Shown in pieces: positions 56,346 through 64,000 of a DNA stretch of 64,000 nt (its first letter is position 1; each line of letters starts with the position of its first letter). Location of the stretch: the NCBI GenBank assembly GCA_963082975.1, contig OY720346.1, positions 34,809,787 to 34,873,786 of the forward strand, in the 5' to 3' direction. Below the pieces are notes generated by a model. The model saw only the letters and a program-made list of their open reading frames with translations. It was not told where the DNA came from and ran no database searches. A program made the position numbers and the translations under genes. Source of the DNA: Labia minor. Its lineage: Eukaryota > Arthropoda > Insecta > Dermaptera > Spongiphoridae.

Positions 56346-59300
56346 TATCTATTTAAATGTTAATTTTTCGTAGCCAAAATTATTTATAATTAATAGGATT
56401 TTTCTGAATAATTTATTCGTTAATTTAATAGGAGGTTGCTAGATTTGTAATTCATGACAATTTTGAAGATTTCATTCTTAGCTATTAATCCATAAATTTC
56501 CATCAATATTTAAAATACTATAAATTTTATAAAAAATGTATCTATCTTTCTAATAATTTGAAAATAAATCTTAAAATTATTATTATTTATAGTAATAGGA
56601 AGTTTATTTGACTTTTTGTATATATACACTCATATGTGATCAATATTTTTTTAATGAAATATGGTATAAAAATTGATTTGAAATCACAATTGTCATTGTC
56701 AACATATTATCCTATACTTTCTATTCTCTTCACGTTCTTTTGTATCTTTACTGTCGGGCATAATATGACAAACAAATCACAGATAAAAAGAGAAATGAAG
56801 GACAAAATTCAATTGTAATTAATCCTCCCATGTTCTTTATCATAAACGTAAAGGTATATCTTATTTTTTTTTTATTATAAAGTTTTTATCAAAATAGGGA
56901 AAGTAATTTTCTTAAATGTAATGTTATACGTTCTCCATATACGGAAGACGAAACTTGATTGCTATTCATTTGCTTATTAATGAATAAACTAACCATCAAT
57001 GGTGTATTTTTTTTTCTTGTATTCCTCCTCTAATATATTTTAAATAAACATTCCATTGGTAATTGTATCCACTTTTGGATATCAATTTGACCTTTTGATC
57101 CTTTAAACCTTATCTCGATTCAATTAAAAAGCTCTTTTTATGGTAGATTAAAAGTAGAAAAAAAAATCTTTAATAAAAAGTTTATTAACTGTATCTGTAA
57201 ATTAGAGGAATTTTATTAATTAATTAAAAATGAAACTATCCTTTGGTTTTTTTTGCAACAAGAAATTATCTCATAATGTTTCGATTTTAACGATAAATAA
57301 TAAATAATTAAGATAAAATCTGATAATACACTATTTATAAAACTTTTAGAAGAGTTAAATGACTACTCAAAAAATTGCATAAACTATTTCATTATAGAAT
57401 CCTTTTATAATCAAATGCAAGTGCAGAATGCTATTAAATCAATAATACTAAAAAACAAAATTTCATTTTATTGAAATTTATAAAGATTAATTAATTTTAA
57501 CTCATTGTCAGTTTTATATAATTAAACTCTCAGCTCTTTTGATATTAATGTATAATAAATGAATTATTTAAATGTAATAATTATTTAATTTAATAAAATT
57601 AATTAATTTTAAATATTTTTTTAATTAAAATATAATATATTATTATACAAAATTATTTATTGGCTTATTGTGTGCCATAAAATCAAGCAAGAGACATTTG
57701 CCAACTGTAATGTCAGACTAACCTTCAAGATTATTGAAGGGTTTTAAGAATAAGAAAATAAAAACTGAAAACTGATAAGTATATAAGCAGTTGTAATCAA
57801 TATTCATAAGGTAGGTACATTAGATTTTTATCTGTTCATATTGTATTTATTTTTCACTTGATTCGTTTGAAATCTGTACTTTTATATGGATTGTTCTTTT
57901 TGCTCCAATTATGCTCCAATATTTTGTTTTTACATCATTTTGAGAAGAAAAGTATTTTATTTTAAAAGTCATTTACTGGAATTCAAAAACTGAAAATTTC
58001 CTGTGTATGACAGTTCCATTTATTTTAAAAAAAAACTGTTTTAGAACTTTAGACGACACATTGACTGGAGGACAGATAACATGCTATTCTCTTACTTGAC
58101 CCTTGGGGATGTAAGAAGACAAAGGGTTAGAAACTACTGACCGATTCAAATTTCTGTAGGTTTTTTTTTCATAAAATGAAAATTCATAGGAAGAAATATA
58201 ATTTCTAACCCCTTAAAAACAGTCATTCTTTTAAAAAAAGACCGAAATAGTAGAAATAGTTTGAACCCGATTATTTGTCGTTCATTTCTTGATGGGACAA
58301 TGTTTCAAATATTTCCCCTACTTACACAAGTAAGAGACGACAACTTTTTCAGTTTTAAAATGTAAAATTATTGATTTTGGAAAACTTTTTATTATTAGAA
58401 ATTGTCAAAGACTGGAACTTTAGGTGTCAATCATTGGAAAAATTATCAACAAGTGAGTAATTGCTCATTTTTTTTTTTGTTTTTTTTTTTAATATTTTTT
58501 TTTTGTGTAATAAACACCTTATAAACTAAACTTCTTATTCCTTGATCGTAATACTATTTTTTCAGCAGAATATAAAACAGATTTTAATTGAAATTGAAGT
58601 TTCATGTGACAAAAAGTTATGAGTGTCATACTCATCCTTTGGCCTATTAATTTTCTCTTAAGTATTTTTATAAAACATTGGTATGCAAAAACATAGATGT
58701 AAATTTATAGTGTAGGTAAAGAACATAATAAGGATTAACTTCTAAATTTGAAATAAAAGAACGGAAATGTTATGATGATATTCATTTGTTTGCTGAGAAT
58801 AAAGCCAAGTAAGTAAATGATATTATAAACATCTGAAAATATAAGAGATAATATGTTGTGAGGTATTGTCAGAGCAGATAAAAACTTCTTTTGACTTTTC
58901 TCCAAATCTCTGTTCTTAAACTTCCTTTAAACATTAATATTGTCCTACCTCTCCTAAAAATACATTTTCAATTAATTCTAAGAGTTTATCACAAGACATG
59001 TATGAGACATCCTGAATATTTATAATTCATTTAAAAAAAATATTACATTTAAGAAAATTTATTAATATAATCATTTTAATCAAAACAAATAAGGAATTTA
59101 CATATTTTTATCATGCTTATTAAATTATAAGAACTTTTAATTAGATAATTAATAAATTTAAATTGGATATATTAATTTAAGATTAAGATTATTAATTAAT
59201 TACGATTATTTTTTTATTTATTTGTATTAATAATAAATTTCGTTAGACTAGTAAGAAATTGAAAGAAATTCTTAAAAAGAAACTAAAATAAAAAAAGATA

Positions 59301-60223
59301 TTTATATTTAAATAAGAATTTTCAGTTTATTTCTAATTGACAGAGACAAAGCGGTTTTCGACCGGTTTATTTAAGAAAATTAAAGATTATCATGATAGAA
59401 GTAAAAAAAATTTGTTCTCATCCATATCAACATTGAAAAAAAAATACATCAAGAGAAAAATGTGAAGAAAAATTAAGACAACTTAATAAAGGATTTTCAC
59501 TTTCGTTTTCCGCTGGATCATAAATTGTATAAATCCAAAAAAAAATGGAGATTATAATATTTTAATGATCTTCAAAATGATTAGAATATAAAGAAAACTT
59601 TTTAAATATTTAATAGTTATAGATAGAGTGGAATTTATAAATGAGTTTAAAGATTTAAAATTTATAATAATAATTTCACTCATAAAAATATGTCTTTAAA
59701 ATTAAATGACAACTTTAGACGTGTGTTTTGATTCTTAGAAGCTTCCTCATTTTTTAAATAAACAGAAATAATTTTATTTTATCAAGTAAAAATTTTAAAT
59801 ATAAATTATAATCACAATTTTAATAAAAAAATAATAATTTGTTAATATTAAATAATTTATAATTTATGTATTTTACTTTTAGAAATTCAAAAATAATATT
59901 TTTAGTTTTATTTTTATTCCTTCTTAATATAGTTTTAATTTTAGAAATTTATAAAGGAATGGATATAAAATTGAGATTATTATTCCACACAACAAATGAT
60001 TTTTCTAAATTGTTATTCATATCATAATTATTTTTATATTTTATATTTTAGCTGTAATTAGTCTAGATTATTTTAAATTAATTCAGGTAATAAAAATCTG
60101 TAATGATACTTTATATAAATATTTTAATTGAATATATCATTTAAACTATAAATATATGTATATATAATAAAACACCTAAATTATATTTCAGAAATCAATT
60201 CTTCATATTTTTATAAATAATAT
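56346..60223. other. AT-rich DNA, no gene recognised
   Basis: Nearly 4 kb of low-complexity A/T. 58060-58150 and 57660-57740 have slightly mixed composition but no recognised product or repeat border. Confidence 0.5.
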
Positions 60224-60602
60224 AAAACCAAAACAAAGTGGATGATTTGTGGAGATTTGTAAAAAACCTCCTCATGTGAAAGTTGGTGTGAAAATAACCC
60301 TTCCCTTCCTATCGTCTATCGGTAATACTACCACTTCCGCTTTCTGGATATACACCAAAAGTTGATCAATTCATCATATTGATGCATTAAGTAAATACAC
60401 CAAATTTCATCAAAATCCGTTGAGCCGTTCAAGCTGTACACATCTGTTCGGACACATAGCGGACGGATGGACGGACGGACAAACATCAAGCTAAAAATAC
60501 TTTTTTCTGTTAAGAAAATGCATGATTCGTGGAGATATGTAAAAATCTCCACATGTGAAATTTGGTGTGAAATCAATACCTTCCTTACTATCGTCGGTCG
60601 GT
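60224..60602 (+). mobile_element. Helentron-like family C, copy 6 (5' truncated)
   Basis: The 3' end TACTATCGTCGGTCGGTAA is intact and the core (CACTTCCG, ACACCAAATTTCATC) and a short (GGAC)n run (60463-60480) are present. The 5' half, including the CRE pair and palindrome, is missing. Confidence 0.82.
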
Positions 60603-62099
60603 AATTAATTAATCATATTAATTAAAAATTAATAATATTCTTAAAATAAATTAAATTTTTATTATTCAATTTTTCTTTTTTTTTAGGGTTATTGATTTTT
60701 TTTAACATTTTCTTTATGAGAAATAAATAAATATTCTTAAATGTGTTTTTTTAAATCAATTAATCAATTTTTTTTTCACTCTATTTTCTGCTTGATTTTA
60801 AAATTTACCTTTTTTCCCATTTCAACCCCTTTGCCTCTCTTTTTCTTCATCTCAAGTTAATTTATACAGTAAACAAAAAAAGAAGAGCTGTTTGTTTCAT
60901 TTTTTATTTATTTATTTATTTTTTATTTTTTGTTTATCGTTATATTTTGTGGTTTTACTTTTTTCTTCTATTCGTGTGTAACTAATTCAAGGTCAAAAAA
61001 GCCAACGACAACGATGACGACGATTTTAACTAAAGGTGGTACTGAGAAATGTTTTTCGTTTACATGCAATATAAGAGCCGTTCAATAGCGATGACGATAA
61101 TGACGATGATGGTGATCTTCATGACTATTGTAGCCACTCCTAATAACAATTGGTCCTTTTGATTCTTTTACTCTTTCTCATGTTTGTGAAAGAAAAAACA
61201 TAGTTCCAGAATAGATTTATTTTCTTAATTTTTTTATAAATTCGCTTTTTAATCCATTGATAAAAATAAGAGATTGTTTTAAGATGCACTTAAACGATTG
61301 AATGAACAAAGAATGAGAGAGCAACATTCTTTCTTATTCTATTTTTTTTTTATTTTTCACCTTTCATGATTTATCCTTCGAATTCACTCATCTATGAAAC
61401 GAATTCATTTTTTTTTAAATAAATATAATTATATTATTTTTTAGAACAAAAATTTATTAGTCAGGCTATACAATACAATTGTGTTGAATCTTTTTTTTAA
61501 TTATTATAAATTTTTAATTATTATTAATTTTATTTTTAATATTTTAAGAGACTAATATTAATATTTAATTTAAAATCATTATTATTATTAATTATTATTA
61601 ATTATTATCATTTATTTTTCAGTTTTGTTTTTTTTTTGAAAAAAATTTAATTAAAATAATTTTTATATTTTAAGATTAATTTGCAAATTTCAAAATACAA
61701 ATTTAGTTTTCTAGTATTAACCACATTTGTAACAAATTTCATTTTAATCCATTCATTAAATTGATTTGTATATCTAAACCCAATTACCTTGAAACTCTGC
61801 TCAATCATAATAATTTCCCAACGATTTTAAAGTTCATATGAGTGGAAGGATAAGAGACGATCTCAAAACCTTCTATTAAATAAATTTAAGATAAGATAAA
61901 TATATAAATAATTAAAATCTTGTATTTTATTGAAAGTTTATTTTCAGGTATATTTTCATGGGCCAATGACTTAACACTTCTTTCAGGTAGAAGCAGCATT
62001 ATTTTTAACAATTAATAATGAATTTAATTTGAAAGGTTCTTTATTCATATATATAGGATCTGAAAAAATGAAATTTATTTTATTATTTTCTCAAGAAGA
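60603..62099. other. AT-rich DNA, no gene recognised
   Basis: A patch rich in GACGAT-type triplets (61005-61120) stands out but is short and not clearly coding. The rest is A/T. Confidence 0.5.
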
Positions 62100-62567
62100 T
62101 GTTCTCCGAGCGATTAAGCAAATTCATGTTGCGCTGGGACATATATTTAAAACCTCGCTACCCCCTCTTAGAAACCTATGATTGGAGATAATAAGCGAGC
62201 CATTTATTGGGTCTTCGTTCAGTGCCTAACACGCGATTGGTCGTCGAGAGCCCCCACCACTCTGCTTAGATGTCACCAGCAGGGTATAAAAAGCCGTGAA
62301 GCAGTTGGGCAGTGGCAGTTGAGCAGTTGCCAGTAGCAGTTGGGCAGTAGCCGTTGAGCAGTTGTCAGTTGTGATTCAAGACGTTAAGAAGTACATATCC
62401 GAAGAACGACGAAAATATCCGAAGAACGAAGAACCGAAGATTTCCAAGACGTTTATTTTTCCTGTGTATATATTTTTCTACAAAAACAATATATTTTTTG
62501 CTAATACTTTTCAACAAAAACGATATTTTTAATAGATCTGCTTCACTATCGAAGCCACCAACCCTAC
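62100..62567 (+). mobile_element. Possible solo LTR with TATA promoter
   Basis: About 470 bp of GC-richer DNA beginning TGTTCTCCGAGCG and ending CCCTACA, compatible with an LTR of BEL/Pao or Gypsy type. It holds a TATA box at 62285, repeats of GCAGTTG (62298-62370) and two ATCCGAAGAACGA units (about 62397-62432). No matching second LTR, primer site or coding region is seen, and no target duplication was found. It could instead be a host promoter with a first untranslated exon. Confidence 0.4.
62285..62292 (+). promoter_or_regulatory. TATA box (TATAAAAA) with downstream repeats
   Basis: A good TATA element inside a GC-richer block, with AGCAGT (initiator-like) about 15-30 bp downstream. The GCAGTTG motif recurs about eight times over the next 70 bp. 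Confidence 0.45.
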
Positions 62568-63943
62568 ATATAAATCTACATAATTACAGACAAAGCGATA
62601 CAACTAATTATTAGAAATGTTTCGGCTTTTCAAATTACTTAATCACATTTTACAATATTTTTATTTAATATAATATCCAATTTAATTCAATCTTTTTAAT
62701 CTGTGATATAGGTGTATATAAAAAAAGATTTTGACTGTATATTCCTCAGAATTTAACATTTTATTTATAAATATTTAACCAAAAAAATCCAAAAATTATT
62801 TTTTTAAAATTTATATTAATTAATCTCAACAAAGGTTCATGTTAACCATGGAAGTGGGGTCAGTCATTTAGATAGAATGTTAATATCAAGAGAATATTTC
62901 GGTGAAAACTCAAGAGTTAAACACTAATAATTAATTCAATGTGAAATCATCATTGGAAAATTATATTCATTAAAAGAGAATTAATATTTATTTATTATAA
63001 GAAAATAAATTCTTTCAGTCGAAATTTGATTTATGATTTAATCATTTGAAAGAAAATAAATACATAAATAAATAAACTAAAGATGTTATTTATTTAATTT
63101 AACTTTACCTTGAGGGCATTTTTCGAAATATGAATTTCCCGAAATAAAAATCATAATAAATGCCATAAATAAAATACCTATTAGCATCAAACTTGTCTCT
63201 TGAAGAAACTTTCAAGTTAAACGTTTAAAGATCATTAATTTAAGATTTTTTTTTCTAACATCCGATTCCCCTTCTCGCTTGCTTGCTTATCCATGATACG
63301 TCATTTTATATATGCAAATGATGAGTGTATAATAGAAGAGTTTGTTTAGATTGTCGTTAGAGGTTTGAAATTTAATCTATCTATTTTAGATATAATATCT
63401 ACAATTTTATTTTATGATTAGAATTAATTCAAAGGGCGGAGTTTTTTTTATTTTCTCTTGTTTTTTCTAAATGATACTAAAAAATAAACCTTAATTTCAT
63501 ATTATATACATCGAACAACACGAATTAATTAATTTCAAATATATAATTTAGTATATTAAAAAAAATTATATTTTGTTTATTAAAATAATAAATAATTAAA
63601 CTAAAAACAATACAAGAAGAGGAGGGTAACCTGATGGTGGACCGCCGAAATCGAAATTAAAGGGTTGAACCTATTGAAATGATAAAATAAAAATCATTTT
63701 TTAATTTTATTACAGAATCACTTATATATAGAATAGTTAAATTTATTTTTACATTCATGTACGAGTATGAACAGAGAGTATGGTCTTATAATATTTTAGT
63801 ACAATTTTGCAGAAAAAATTTAATAAAAAAAATATCATATGGATTTTGATTCATGTTAATTTCAGGTGAATATGTAATAAAAAGTAATATTTTCTAGTTT
63901 ATTTTGTTTTAACTATAAATATAGTATATATATATTTATATAT
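62568..63943. other. AT-rich DNA, no gene recognised
   Basis: Low-complexity A/T; nothing recognised. Confidence 0.55.
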
Positions 63944-64000
63944 TACTAGATGCTCAAAGCGTCTTCGGAGCTCTCCACACCTAGACGGTGACTCCGCCCC
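63944..64000 (+). repeat. Left border of a repeat, cut by the window end
   Basis: TACTAGATGCTCAAAGC leading to CACCTAGACGGTGACTCCGC matches the left border seen at 29517 (ACTAGCTGCTCAGAGC ... CATCTAGACGGGGGCTCCGC). The remainder lies beyond the window. Confidence 0.7.

Noticed and set aside
61005-61120. GACGAT-type triplet patch as a coding Asp repeat
   Set aside because: No long open frame spans it and the periodicity is imperfect; better seen as a decayed microsatellite.

Overview
The window looks like arthropod nuclear DNA, most likely from an insect or relative. It is strongly AT-rich, shows no operons or ribosome binding sites, and is packed with relics of eukaryotic mobile elements: mariner/Tc1-type, hAT, PIF/Harbinger with a MADF-type protein, a Ty3/Gypsy-like LTR element, a LINE, tRNA-derived SINEs and Helentron-like elements. 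The species cannot be told from the sequence. No complete host gene was recognised; a few GC-richer patches with splice-like borders are listed as weak exon candidates.

Layout. 1-10 kb: AT-rich DNA with Helentron-like family A copies (794, 4551, 7766, 8607), a SINE (2989), a hAT element with an 8-bp target duplication (4463-5326) that has swallowed an A copy, and a mariner remnant (5690). 10-19 kb: a foldback MITE flanked by TTAA (10173), a LINE tail (12790), a decayed terminal-inverted-repeat (TIR) transposon with repeated internal motifs (13982-15166) and a broken mariner-like element (16319). 19-22 kb: two inverted arms of about 0.5 kb around a GC-richer unique segment. 24-31 kb: LINE tails, another A copy joined to the same 230-bp flank seen at 8.4 kb, a family C copy and a LINE reverse transcriptase fragment. 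32-34 kb: a large inverted-repeat element split by two head-to-tail family C copies. 36.9-41.3 kb: a very young LTR retrotransposon (both 899-bp LTRs look identical) with one intact 631-residue Gag-protease ORF but no reverse transcriptase, RNase H or integrase. 43-45 kb: a family B copy carrying a Tc1-like relic, then a hAT MITE with a perfect 8-bp target duplication. 50.7-54.2 kb: a four-level nest, Harbinger-like element > family B copy > (SINE, family C copy, second Harbinger-like copy > family C copy). 55-64 kb: a mariner pseudogene, a truncated C copy, a possible solo LTR with a TATA box, and the start of another repeat at the window end.

The main result is that families A, B and C have unrelated ends but one architecture: a 5' palindrome, an adjacent subterminal inverted repeat, a shared internal module (CTTCCGGTT ... 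TACCAAATTTC ... microsatellite ... AGACAT) and the inverted subterminal repeat at the 3' end. Empty sites inside the window show insertion between two T residues without target duplication. This matches Helentron-associated (DINE-1/HINE-like) rolling-circle elements. A second result is the retrotransposon LTR, whose U5 end holds a ladder of fossil primer-binding-site-like units, and which carries nine GATA-type dyads in three tandem blocks.
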